Of a stretch of DNA of 28,150 bases, positions 1 through 7,256 are shown in pieces. Source of the stretch: Gammaproteobacteria bacterium (GTDB taxonomy: Bacteria > Pseudomonadota > Gammaproteobacteria > SZUA-152); NCBI GenBank assembly GCA_030617485.1, contig JAUWVK010000005.1:1-28150 (forward strand), in the 5' to 3' direction. The notes under the pieces were generated by a model that was not told the origin of the DNA, did no database searches, and saw only the letters and a program-made list of their open reading frames with translations. The stretch's first letter is position 1. Each line of letters starts with the position of its first letter. The position numbers and the translations under genes are program-made.

Positions 1-1
1 G

Positions 2-817
2 CTGAGCTACCAAAATAAAACACTGGGAATCTACAATCTTTTTGTTGAAAAACTGGGATTAACTGAACGAGAAGATATAAAGGATATTCTTACTAATATC
101 GGCCAGCACCTTAGCATGGCCATTGAAAAATCGATGTGGGACGAGGAATCCAAACGCGTTTCTATTATGCAGGAACGCGCCATGCTTGCTCATGAGCTTC
201 ACGATTCTCTTGCCCAAACTCTGGCAAGCCTTAAATTTCGCGTCAGTATACTTCAAAAAACCCTGAAACAAGATGGCGAGAAAACGAGTAATGATGCAGA
301 GGATGAAGTAGAACAAATAAAAAACGGGCTGGATGATGCCAATTTTGAATTACGTGAGCTACTCGCACATTTTCGTATAAAAATGGATGAGCGTGGCCTT
401 ATCCCAGCCACAGAAGAACTCGTCAATCGTTTTAAATCTGAAAATAATATACAGGTCTTTTTCCAGAACGAATGCCCTGACCTAAAATTACCGCCAATAC
501 TCGAGGTGCATTTGCTTCATATTATCCAGGAATCTCTTACCAATATTCGCAAACATAGTGATGCCAATAATGTGCGTATATTAATGAGCTGCACCGAAGA
601 AAGGCCTTTCCATGTTCTAATCGAAGACGATGGCATGGGTATGGGGCAAGATTTTAGTGAGGCAAAACCGGGAGAGCATGTAGGCCTCACAATAATGAAA
701 GAAAGAGCCCAGCGTATTGGCGCCAATCTAACTATTGAAAGCGACCCTGGAGAAGGCACCCGGATCGAGCTCGACTTACATGATATTAATGCACACACAG
801 AAATGTTTTACCAATAG
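2..817 (+). CDS. NarX-type sensor histidine kinase, C-terminal part (5' end outside window)
   Basis: Partial gene: the frame is open from base 2, so the ATG at 116 is internal. What is visible is the end of a linker or GAF-like segment followed by a complete HisKA_3/HATPase kinase core. The phosphoacceptor is the second His of HELHDSLAQT (codon at 200-202), the signature of the NarX/NarQ/LiaS class. The ATPase part has an N box (IIQESLTNIRKHS), a G1 box (IEDDGMGMG) and a G2 region (GEHVGLTIMKERAQRIGA). In the family the kinase autophosphorylates on His and passes phosphate to a NarL-type regulator, and such a regulator starts 37 nt downstream. Nitrate/nitrite sensing is the family precedent, but the periplasmic sensor is outside the window, so the ligand cannot be judged and no gene symbol is given. 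Confidence 0.93.
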   Translation: MSYQNKTLGIYNLFVEKLGLTEREDIKDILTNIGQHLSMAIEKSMWDEESKRVSIMQERAMLAHELHDSLAQTLASLKFRVSILQKTLKQDGEKTSNDAEDEVEQIKNGLDDANFELRELLAHFRIKMDERGLIPATEELVNRFKSENNIQVFFQNECPDLKLPPILEVHLLHIIQESLTNIRKHSDANNVRILMSCTEERPFHVLIEDDGMGMGQDFSEAKPGEHVGLTIMKERAQRIGANLTIESDPGEGTRIELDLHDINAHTEMFYQ

Positions 818-854
818 CCCGACATGCAGCCTTAAAAACGGTACTATTTATCCA

Positions 855-1517
855 ATGAAAGTATTACTTATTGACGATCACACGTTATTCAGGCTTGGCT
901 TAAAAAACCTGCTTGAGCGAAGCGATATCCAGGTTGTAGGAGCTGCCAGCACCGGCCAGGAAGGGCTTGAATTGATCAATGAGGTTAACCCTGATGTCGT
1001 CCTGCTGGATATGCGTATGCCTGATATGAATGGGCTGGAAGTCCTGAAGCAGCTCCGTGAATCAGGCATTTCTATCCCTATTTCAATGTTAACCACCAGC
1101 AATGAAGAACATGATCTGGTTGAATCACTCCGCAACGGGGCACAGGGATATTTATTAAAAGATATGGACCCGGATGAGTTAGTTGCTGCATTGCATAAAA
1201 TTGTTGCGGGTGAAACGGTAGTAGCACCCCAATTAGCAGGAACCCTTGCTCGCGCACTGCAGGGGAAATCGGATGAACCCGAGCAAAAAACACCCATCTC
1301 TGAGCTGACCCCGCGAGAGCATGAAATTCTTGAACATCTCGCTATCGGTCAAAGCAATAAGGTCATAGCAAGGGAGTTAGGTATAACGGATGGAACTGTA
1401 AAGCTGCACGTAAAATCTGTTCTAAGAAAGCTGAATGTTCGCTCCCGAGTTGAGGCTGCCGTTATTGCAGTAGAACTTGGCCTGGGTCGCAAAAGATTCA
1501 CTAATATCACCCGCTAA
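855..1517 (+). CDS. NarL/FixJ-family response regulator
   Basis: This 220-residue regulator has a receiver domain at about 1-118 and a LuxR-type helix-turn-helix at about 150-212. Phosphorylation-site residues are visible: acidic pair D7/D8, acceptor D52 in LLDMRMPDMNG, T80 and K102. The DNA-binding part contains LTPREHEILEHLAIGQSNK and the recognition helix region GTVKLHVKSVLRKL. The frame stays open upstream to 735, but only the ATG at 855 gives the canonical receiver N-terminus (MKVLLIDDH), so that start is chosen; no strong Shine-Dalgarno is seen. It is the likely partner of the kinase just upstream and probably shares its transcript. In NarL-like proteins phosphorylation frees the C-terminal domain to bind DNA. 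Targets are not visible here. Confidence 0.93.
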   Translation: MKVLLIDDHTLFRLGLKNLLERSDIQVVGAASTGQEGLELINEVNPDVVLLDMRMPDMNGLEVLKQLRESGISIPISMLTTSNEEHDLVESLRNGAQGYLLKDMDPDELVAALHKIVAGETVVAPQLAGTLARALQGKSDEPEQKTPISELTPREHEILEHLAIGQSNKVIARELGITDGTVKLHVKSVLRKLNVRSRVEAAVIAVELGLGRKRFTNITR

Positions 1518-1546
1518 CAGGAATCACTGATTAAATTAATCTGGAT

Positions 1547-2017
1547 ATGCTCATGAAAAGCTATAAAGACCTTGTCTCAGATTGCCTGCCGCACATTACT
1601 GAGATATTTCCATGGGACCTTGAGGACGAACTAAAATTAGACCAGGATATTGTTCTCGTCGACATCAATGAACCTAAAGAATTTTTTCTAGCTCACCTTC
1701 CAGAAGCAATCAATGTACCCCGTGGGATCCTGGAATCAGCCTGTGATTATGGATACGACGAAACGGTTCCTGAGTTAGCCGGTGGCCGTGAAAAAAACAT
1801 CATCGTCATATGCCGCTCAGGTAATCGTAGCGCACTTGCAGCCTTTACCATGCGACAAATGGGCTTCAGCAATGTTCGCTCACTCAAAACCGGCCTTCGC
1901 GGCTGGAATGACAACGACAGCCCACTGAAAGACTCTGAAAACAATATTGTAGACCCAGATATAGCTGAGGGTTACTTCATCACAACACTGCGGCCTGACC
2001 AGGAAGAGCCAAAATAA
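1547..2017 (+). CDS. Single-domain rhodanese-like protein
   Basis: A 156-residue cytoplasmic protein with one rhodanese domain at about 30-130. The active-site loop CRSGNR begins at C89, the persulfide-carrying Cys, and is preceded by the hydrophobic strand NIIVI. The early motif VLVDINEPKEFFLAHLPEA matches the usual rhodanese strand-helix start with the H-x-P-x-A element. There is no signal peptide. ATG codons at 1547 and 1553 are both possible starts. It lies 29 nt after the narL-like gene on the same strand, so co-transcription is likely. Stand-alone rhodaneses act as sulfane-sulfur carriers or transferases. Proximity to a nitrate-type two-component system is suggestive but gives no specific substrate. 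Confidence 0.88.
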   Translation: MLMKSYKDLVSDCLPHITEIFPWDLEDELKLDQDIVLVDINEPKEFFLAHLPEAINVPRGILESACDYGYDETVPELAGGREKNIIVICRSGNRSALAAFTMRQMGFSNVRSLKTGLRGWNDNDSPLKDSENNIVDPDIAEGYFITTLRPDQEEPK

Positions 2018-2060
2018 CCTGAAATCAAACACTTACCCTTAATACTGCCACCAACATCCT

Positions 2061-2078
2061 TCACAGCGTGATCTTTTT
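2061..2078 (+). terminator. Weak terminator-like hairpin after the rhodanese gene
   Basis: TCAC-AGC-GTGA (2061-2071) forms a 4-bp stem and is followed by TCTTTTT. A longer alternative pairs TTCACA (2060-2065) with TGTGAA (2078-2083). The stem is short, so this is only a plausible weak intrinsic terminator between the rhodanese gene and the next two-component operon. Confidence 0.25.
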
Positions 2079-2113
2079 GTGAACTTTCTCAATTATTATT
2101 GAAAGGTATCAAA

Positions 2114-2131
2114 ATGAGTAAAATTGTATGA
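2114..2131 (+). other. Five-codon upstream ORF overlapping the response-regulator start
   Basis: ATG AGT AAA ATT GTA TGA encodes MSKIV and its stop overlaps the regulator ATG (2128) in an ATGA arrangement. The best Shine-Dalgarno in the area, GAAAGG at 2101-2106, is well spaced for this mini-ORF (7 nt) but too far (21 nt) from 2128. Translation of the regulator may therefore depend on re-initiation or coupling. It could also be chance. Confidence 0.3.
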
Positions 2132-2850
2132 AACGATTTCTAATTATTGAAGACAACGCAGATATCGCCAACCTGGTGGCAATGCACCTCCGCGACCTGG
2201 AAGCAGAGGTTGAAATCGCAAGCGAAGGTAACCTGGGGCTGGAGCTTGCCCAGAATCAACAATTCGACTTAATCGTGCTTGATCTCATGTTGCCAGGCAT
2301 AGATGGCTTAGAGATTTGCAGGCGACTACGAGGGCACGCCAACAACACCCCCATCCTGATGCTTACAGCAAAAAGTGCTGAACTTGATCGAATCGTCGGC
2401 CTGGAATTGGGTGCTGACGATTATCTTCCCAAGCCCTTTAGCGTGAGGGAGCTGATCGCCCGCGTCAAAGCTATTCTTCGGCGAGTCGACATCAAAACAA
2501 ACCAGTCAGCCGATGGAAATACTATCCATGCAGGCAACTTGATACTGGAGCACACAAAACGAAACGCCAGCATTGGAAAACAATCTATTGATTTAACAGC
2601 CCGTGAGTTCGACCTTTTATGGCATTTCGCCAAACACCCTGGGCAGGTATTCACTCGCACTCAACTTCTCGACAGTGTTTGGGGATATTGTCACGACGGT
2701 TATGAACACACAGTTAATTCCCACATTAACCGGTTGCGTTCTAAAATTGAAGATGACCCATCCAACCCCATTTATGTACTAACAGTATGGGGTGTAGGTT
2801 ATAAATTTTCAGAAGACCTCAGTCTCGAACAAACGAAGGTTAGTGCGTAA
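2128..2850 (+). CDS. OmpR/PhoB-family response regulator
   Basis: A 240-residue cytoplasmic transcription regulator with a receiver domain at about 1-118 and a winged-helix output domain at about 135-232. E8/D9, D52 (VLDLMLPGIDG), T80 and K102 (LPKPFSVREL) form the phosphorylation pocket. The output domain shows the typical AREFDLLWHFAKHPGQVFTR, LLDSVWGY, HINRLRSKIE and WGVGYKF elements. Its stop codon overlaps the start of the adjacent kinase by 1 nt, which is strong evidence for a translationally coupled pair. The start at 2128 gives the canonical MKRFLIIEDN N-terminus, although the local Shine-Dalgarno suits a five-codon mini-ORF just upstream better. The regulon is unknown. The overall shape is that of a BaeR/ResD/PhoP-like regulator, not resolvable further. 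Confidence 0.93.
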   Translation: MKRFLIIEDNADIANLVAMHLRDLEAEVEIASEGNLGLELAQNQQFDLIVLDLMLPGIDGLEICRRLRGHANNTPILMLTAKSAELDRIVGLELGADDYLPKPFSVRELIARVKAILRRVDIKTNQSADGNTIHAGNLILEHTKRNASIGKQSIDLTAREFDLLWHFAKHPGQVFTRTQLLDSVWGYCHDGYEHTVNSHINRLRSKIEDDPSNPIYVLTVWGVGYKFSEDLSLEQTKVSA

Positions 2851-4331
2851 TGTTTCATACCCTTTACAGTCGTATTGCTGCTGTTCTTTTTACACTAATG
2901 TGCCTGATTGGCTACATTGTGTATAGCATGGTGATGTATTCAGCCGAAATGTATCAACAGGAATTAACACAAAAACTAAACACAACCCTGGCTGAACATA
3001 TTGTTGCAGAAGAATCTTTATTAAATAATCAACAAGTTAACCAAAATGCACTAAATTCTCTTTTCCATTGGTTAATGGTCGTCAATCCAAGTATAGAATT
3101 ATATCTTCTTGATCCAGACGGGAAAATATTAGCGTTTACCGCTCCTGAAGGAAGAGTTAAACGCCAACGCGTTTCTTTACAGCCTATACAACAGTTCATA
3201 GACGGAAGCGTAAAATATCCACATATGGGAGATGACCCAAGAGGCTTGTCACGCCAAAAAGTCTTCTCAGCCGCAGCAATACCCGGCATAAATTCTGATA
3301 CTCCGGCAGGCTATCTTTACGTCATCCTGGAGGGTGAAGCCTACGACAGCATTACCGACATGATTAAGGGTAGCTACATTCTTCGTTTCACAACCACTGG
3401 CCTGGGCTTAAGTCTGTTTCTTGCTCTAATCACTGGCTTATCCGCTTTTGCACTATTAACACGACGCTTGCGTCTTCTCACGACGATCATGTCCCGATTT
3501 GGCGACAAGAAAACAAAAAGTGATGAACGGTTTCCAATACGTGGCAAGGAAAGAGATGAAATCGATCTGCTCGGTGCCAGTTTCAATAAAATGGCAGACC
3601 GAATCGACCAGCAAGTTGAAACATTAAAACAAACTGATGCCAAACGTCGTGAAATGGTAGCTAATGTTTCCCACGATTTACGCACACCACTAACATCTCT
3701 ACATGGTTATCTGGAGACTCTTTTACTAAAAGACAAAGATCTATCATCCCAGGAGCGTCGTGAATATCTTGAAATAGCCACATCCCAAAGTGCGAGGCTT
3801 AACCAGTTGATCGGCGAACTGTTTGAGCTGGCAAAACTGGATTCCAGTGAAACATTAATCAACATCGAATCATTTTCATTGGCCGAGCTGGCACAGGATG
3901 TCGTCCAGAAATTTAAGATGGAAGCACAAAAAAGAAACGTAGAAATTGTGGCTGAATTTGGTTCAAATCTTCCTTTTGCTTATGGTGATATAGGCCTTAT
4001 TCAGCGAGTGCTCGATAATCTTATTGATAATGCTCTGCGGTACACACCTGAAGGTGGTCGCATCAGTATTTCGCTTCAGAGCGATTCAGACAATATCGTT
4101 GTCAAGGTTGCTGACACAGGGCAAGGTATTCCAAAAGAAGAAATTTTACACATTTTTGATCGTTTTTATCGCCTGGAAAAACCTCGTACCACAAGCAATC
4201 AAAATGCAGGCCTGGGCTTATCCATCGTCAAACGTATTATTGATTTACATGGTAGCGACATCAAAGCTGACAGTGTTCCCAATCAGGGCACAACATTCAT
4301 TTTCTCTCTACCAACTTACCAATTTAGTTAA
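2850..4331 (+). CDS. Membrane sensor histidine kinase (HAMP-HisKA-HATPase)
   Basis: A 493-residue inner-membrane kinase. TM1 spans about 9-31, a sensor segment of about 145 residues faces the periplasm (32-176), and TM2 spans about 177-203. HAMP follows at about 203-257, then HisKA with phosphoacceptor H275 in NVSHDLRTPLTSL, then HATPase_c with an N box (DNLIDNALRYTPEGG), a G1 box (VADTGQGIP), an F box (FDRFYRLEK) and a G2 box (AGLGLSIVKRI). It is a complete orthodox kinase and pairs with the OmpR-type regulator it overlaps. The sensor region matches no domain I recognise, so the stimulus is unknown. Its last 8 nt overlap the end of the convergent SUMF1-fold gene, leaving no room for a terminator between them. 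Confidence 0.93.
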   Translation: MFHTLYSRIAAVLFTLMCLIGYIVYSMVMYSAEMYQQELTQKLNTTLAEHIVAEESLLNNQQVNQNALNSLFHWLMVVNPSIELYLLDPDGKILAFTAPEGRVKRQRVSLQPIQQFIDGSVKYPHMGDDPRGLSRQKVFSAAAIPGINSDTPAGYLYVILEGEAYDSITDMIKGSYILRFTTTGLGLSLFLALITGLSAFALLTRRLRLLTTIMSRFGDKKTKSDERFPIRGKERDEIDLLGASFNKMADRIDQQVETLKQTDAKRREMVANVSHDLRTPLTSLHGYLETLLLKDKDLSSQERREYLEIATSQSARLNQLIGELFELAKLDSSETLINIESFSLAELAQDVVQKFKMEAQKRNVEIVAEFGSNLPFAYGDIGLIQRVLDNLIDNALRYTPEGGRISISLQSDSDNIVVKVADTGQGIPKEEILHIFDRFYRLEKPRTTSNQNAGLGLSIVKRIIDLHGSDIKADSVPNQGTTFIFSLPTYQFS

Positions 4332-5289
4332 TTTTTGCATTCCAGGCACAACGAAAGCCCACATCACCACTTTTTGAGTTTGGCAAAGCATAACCCCGCA
4401 TAGCACTACGGAAAAAAAACGAAAGGGAATAATGCCCCACACCTCCCCCACCGCCACGTATGACCTTGTTAGTTTCACCAAAGTCTTTTGATTGATGTTT
4501 ACTTCCAGTATAAGGTTGATACCAGTCAGACACCCACTCCCATACATTACCCGCCATATCAAACACACCATAGGGTGATTTATTTTGTGGGTACGAACCC
4601 ACCGGCGCAATACCTCCCTCCCAATCAGCATCATCACCAACATTCGTCTGGCCGGTATCCCAGTTATTACCCCAAGGAAACTCTAACCCCTGATCGCCAC
4701 GAGCCGCCTTTTCCCATTCCATTTCTGTTGGTAATCTCTTGCCACGCCAACCGCAATAAGTATTCGCATCCTGCCAGCTCACACCAGTAACCGGTAACTG
4801 ATCTTTCAATAACCAGTCTTCCGAAATTATACTAAGCAATTGCTGTTTACTCATACGGCGCGTATCACGGTCCAATTTGAAATATTCCGAAACAATCCAT
4901 TGTAAGCTCTCAATATCAGTCTGCTTTAATCTTGTCATCTCTAAATTGTAGCCATTTTGCGACCACTCAAAAGGTTCTTTGTAATGAGCCTTATCAATAA
5001 ACTGCTTGTACTCGATATTCGTCACTTCGTACTTATCGATATAAAAGGCTGGTAAAGTCACCTGTTGTTGCGGATGCTCATCAAGGTACAAAGGTTTAAC
5101 CAGGCCATATTCTTTTTTCTTATTATCAATATCAACCTTATTACTCCCCATGATAAAAGGTCCGGCCGTTACCAGTACGCCCTCGCTTTCCTGTATATCA
5201 GACAAAGAACTGGTTTCACTATCACAGCCCACACCAATAGTGACTATCAGAGTTATAACAAACAACAACAGGTTTCGATGTGAAAACAT
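4324..5289 (-). CDS. SUMF1/FGE-sulfatase-fold lipoprotein without catalytic cysteines
   Basis: A 321-residue exported protein. A hydrophobic N-terminus (about 7-20) ends in a non-standard lipobox, GVGC, with C22. Asp at +2 would favour inner-membrane retention under the enterobacterial sorting rule. Residues about 39-318 are a formylglycine-generating-enzyme-like domain: GPFIMGS, YIDKYEVTNIEYKQF, PVTGVSWQDANTYCGWRGKRLPTEMEWEKAARG (split: PVTGVSWQDA, GKRLPTEMEWEKAARG), FPWGNNW, FDMAGNVWEWVSDWY and GDVGFRCAW. In true FGEs the copper-binding cysteines lie in the segment after RGGS. Here that stretch reads VIRGGGGGVGHYSLSFFFRS and has no Cys, so it is unlikely to make formylglycine. Members lacking the cysteines often serve as binding or accessory proteins, and NirV beside nirK is one example. 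It ends convergently within the kinase gene. Substrate is unknown. Confidence 0.87.
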   Translation of the reverse strand: MFSHRNLLLFVITLIVTIGVGCDSETSSLSDIQESEGVLVTAGPFIMGSNKVDIDNKKKEYGLVKPLYLDEHPQQQVTLPAFYIDKYEVTNIEYKQFIDKAHYKEPFEWSQNGYNLEMTRLKQTDIESLQWIVSEYFKLDRDTRRMSKQQLLSIISEDWLLKDQLPVTGVSWQDANTYCGWRGKRLPTEMEWEKAARGDQGLEFPWGNNWDTGQTNVGDDADWEGGIAPVGSYPQNKSPYGVFDMAGNVWEWVSDWYQPYTGSKHQSKDFGETNKVIRGGGGGVGHYSLSFFFRSAMRGYALPNSKSGDVGFRCAWNAKIN

Positions 5290-5388
5290 TTATTAAGCTT
5301 TGTCCATGTTAATCTTGTTAATTATTACCAAACTCGTCACAAACCCGATAATTTTTACCACATTTACCATCAAGTTTCATGGCAATTG

Positions 5389-5557
5389 ACCGATAGAAAT
5401 AATGTCGGTTTATCGGTTGATTTCCGACTGGGGTTAGGGGGTGCTGTAAGGCTATCGTTTCATTAGCCTCTCGCCCAGGCAACATAAGCCTGGCGAATTA
5501 CATCAGCACGGAATACGATTCAAGCGTTATTGGTTAATTCTCTTCAACGCGTGAATC
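5389..5557. repeat. Cluster of nested inverted repeats; possible structured RNA or regulatory element
   Basis: This gap between the divergent SUMF1 and HDOD genes holds several pairings. (a) ACCGATA (5389-5395) pairs with TATCGGT (5411-5417). (b) GTCGG (5404-5408) pairs with CCGAC (5424-5428), which excludes or knots with (a). (c) A three-way junction is closed by GTGC+TGTAA (5441-5449) with TTACA+GCAC (5498-5509, 3-nt bulge). It encloses AGGCTA/TAGCCT (5449-5454/5464-5469, sharing one base with the closing stem) and a 9-bp stem with one bulged C (5471-5480/5488-5496, loop AACATAA). (d) A 12-bp arm pair at 5517-5528/5546-5557 has one mismatch. Lack of a T-tract argues against a terminator. 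It matches no riboswitch or attC consensus I know. On the minus strand a 55-codon frame (5485-5318) crosses part of it and is an alternative, weaker explanation. Confidence 0.5.
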
Positions 5558-5563
5558 AAGACA

Positions 5564-5607
5564 ACATTTAAGTGTACTCAATGAGACATTTAAATGTACT
5601 GATAGAG
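5564..5607. repeat. Two tandem imperfect 22-bp repeats upstream of the HDOD gene
   Basis: Copies at 5564-5585 and 5586-5607 match at 18 of 22 positions by eye. Each begins ACATTTAA(A/G)TGTACT; in the second copy ACATTTAAATGT is a perfect palindrome. They end 9 nt before the ATG of the HDOD gene. An operator for a dimeric regulator or part of a structured leader are both possible. Confidence 0.5.
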
Positions 5608-5616
5608 ACGTACCCA

Positions 5617-6510
5617 ATGAGCAACGATAACAATAAAGATGCTCCCATTCTGGCAAGCAGTCTGCGACAACGCATTGAGTCTACAACAAAATTACCGGCC
5701 ATGCCGGATGTTGCCCAATCCCTGCTTCGACTGAATACTGATCCCAATAGTAACATCCACGACTTAATTGAGATTATCGAATTAGATCCCAGTATTGCTG
5801 CGCAAATAATGCGTTATGCCCGATCCGCCTTTTATGGTTATAGAGGTGAAATTCCATCTTTATCGTACGCCATCAAGGTGGTTCTTGGTTATAACTCAAC
5901 TATTGATATTGCACTGGGTTTATCCCTGGGAAAAACATTCAACATTCCTGATAGCGGCCCCATGGGGCTTTATCCTTTTTGGCAACATAGCATCTACAGC
6001 GCCGCGCTGATTCAACGTCTAATTGAAATCATGCCAACACAACATCAACCACTTCCTGGTATTGGTTTTCTCTGTGGTTTATTACATAATTTTGGCATCC
6101 TGCTTGTTGCCCATATATTTAAAAAAGAATCAAAACAGCTACAGCAAGCGATCGAATCTAACCCTGACACTCCAAGAGTTGATATAGAGCGCCAAGTTTT
6201 AGGTACGGACCATATGGAAATTGGTTCATGGCTAATGCGTAACTGGAATCTTCAAACCGAAATTCAGGTAGCCGTTGCAGAACATCACAATGAACATTAC
6301 CGAGGCATACATGCTGCCTACGCCAAGCTAACTTTGATTGCTGATCATCTACTTAAGCGTCATGACATCGGCGATGCAGAATCAACTGAATTACCTGAAA
6401 GCATTCTGTCCAGTCTTGGGTTTAATCAGGAGCAAGCCGAGGAAATACTGGAAAAGGTCATAAGCTCTGCACCAGAACTTGACATACTTGTCGAGCAGTT
6501 TGCAGCTTAA
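5617..6510 (+). CDS. HDOD-domain signalling protein
   Basis: A 297-residue soluble protein, mostly one HDOD domain (about 17-215): LPAMPDVAQSLLRLN, IIELDPSIAAQIMRYARSAFYG, LSYAIKVVLGYN and GLLHNFGILLVAHIF. The HD-type metal motif is degenerate (LHN where a catalytic HD domain has LHD), as is normal for HDOD, so phosphodiesterase activity is unlikely. No GGDEF, EAL or receiver domain is attached. HDOD proteins are linked to signalling, motility and second-messenger responses in proteobacteria, but mechanisms are mostly unclear. The ATG at 5617 is preferred because the domain starts soon after; an in-frame GTG at 5572 lies inside the tandem repeat. No strong Shine-Dalgarno is present. The upstream region is unusually rich in inverted repeats, which may regulate this gene. 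Confidence 0.85.
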   Translation: MSNDNNKDAPILASSLRQRIESTTKLPAMPDVAQSLLRLNTDPNSNIHDLIEIIELDPSIAAQIMRYARSAFYGYRGEIPSLSYAIKVVLGYNSTIDIALGLSLGKTFNIPDSGPMGLYPFWQHSIYSAALIQRLIEIMPTQHQPLPGIGFLCGLLHNFGILLVAHIFKKESKQLQQAIESNPDTPRVDIERQVLGTDHMEIGSWLMRNWNLQTEIQVAVAEHHNEHYRGIHAAYAKLTLIADHLLKRHDIGDAESTELPESILSSLGFNQEQAEEILEKVISSAPELDILVEQFAA

Positions 6511-6587
6511 TTCCACGTATAAAGTATTTTATGCAGACCTGCGTATAACCAATACCGCAATATTTAACGTAGCTTTTAACAGAACCC

Positions 6588-7256
6588 TTAACGTAACCTA
6601 GGATATGACGAAGAATGCCGCTGGAAAGGCATAACATACTGCTGATAATAACTACGCCCTTTTTGTTTCAACTGCTTAACCACTTCAGGCTCCAGAGCTT
6701 TCTCAATAATTTCTTTATTTTCAAAAGCAGCTTTATAACCTTGAGCTGAGGCGGCATGAAACCATAAATAAGCCTGTTCTACATTCTGCTCAACACCTAA
6801 ACCATTAGCGTAAAGCACACCTAAATTAATTTGGGCCAGGCCATGACCTTTCTTAGCTGCTTTTAGATACCAAATAAAAGCATATTCTCTATTTTGAGTA
6901 ATACCTTCGCCAACATCATAAGCGTGCCCCAGATAATATTGGGCGTCAGAAATATCCTGATCAGCTGCTTTTCTAAACCATTTACTACTCAGTTTATGAT
7001 TTTCCTTCACACCCTTACCCAAACGATACATCATCGCAAGATTATATTGCGCCTCAGCCTCTCCCTTATCCGCCAGAATCTTGAATTGTTTAAATGCCTT
7101 TTCGTACTCTTCACTGTTCACAGCCGCGAGAGCACTGTCAATATTCACTTCAGTATCAGCAGTAGAATTAACCGCGAATAACATCAGAGCACACGAAAGA
7201 CCCATCCTAAAATAGAATGTAAAACAACTGCTCGTTCCTGCATTAATTAAGTTCAA
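6588..7256 (-). CDS. Exported Sel1-repeat (TPR-like) protein
   Basis: A 222-residue protein with an N-terminal export signal (R17, hydrophobic core about 19-31, likely cleavage near NSTA-DTE) and three clear Sel1-like repeats at about 66-101, 102-137 and 138-173. Each contains the A-x-x-x-L-G/A-x-x-Y-x-x-G-x-G-V pattern, for example AQYNLAMMYRLGKGV and AQINLGVLYANGLGV. Sel1 repeats form helical scaffolds for protein-protein contacts; no enzyme domain is present. The start is TTG (7256), overlapping the upstream stop as TTGA, with GGGGAT suitably placed upstream. An ATG at 7205 would also keep a signal peptide, but AGG directly abuts it, which is a poor ribosome site. Coupling to the small membrane protein suggests joint expression. 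Partner is unknown. Confidence 0.85.
   Translation of the reverse strand: MNLINAGTSSCFTFYFRMGLSCALMLFAVNSTADTEVNIDSALAAVNSEEYEKAFKQFKILADKGEAEAQYNLAMMYRLGKGVKENHKLSSKWFRKAADQDISDAQYYLGHAYDVGEGITQNREYAFIWYLKAAKKGHGLAQINLGVLYANGLGVEQNVEQAYLWFHAASAQGYKAAFENKEIIEKALEPEVVKQLKQKGRSYYQQYVMPFQRHSSSYPRLR

Noticed and set aside
735..854. Upstream extension of the NarL-type ORF
   Set aside because: The extra 40 residues overlap the kinase gene and precede the canonical receiver start MKVLLIDDH.
5441..5509. Integron attC site or hammerhead ribozyme
   Set aside because: No GTTRRRY/RYYYAAC boxes at the stem ends and no CUGANGA/GAAA core on either strand.
5389..5509. tRNA-like three-way fold
   Set aside because: No anticodon-arm geometry, no TTC-containing T-loop and no 7-bp acceptor stem.
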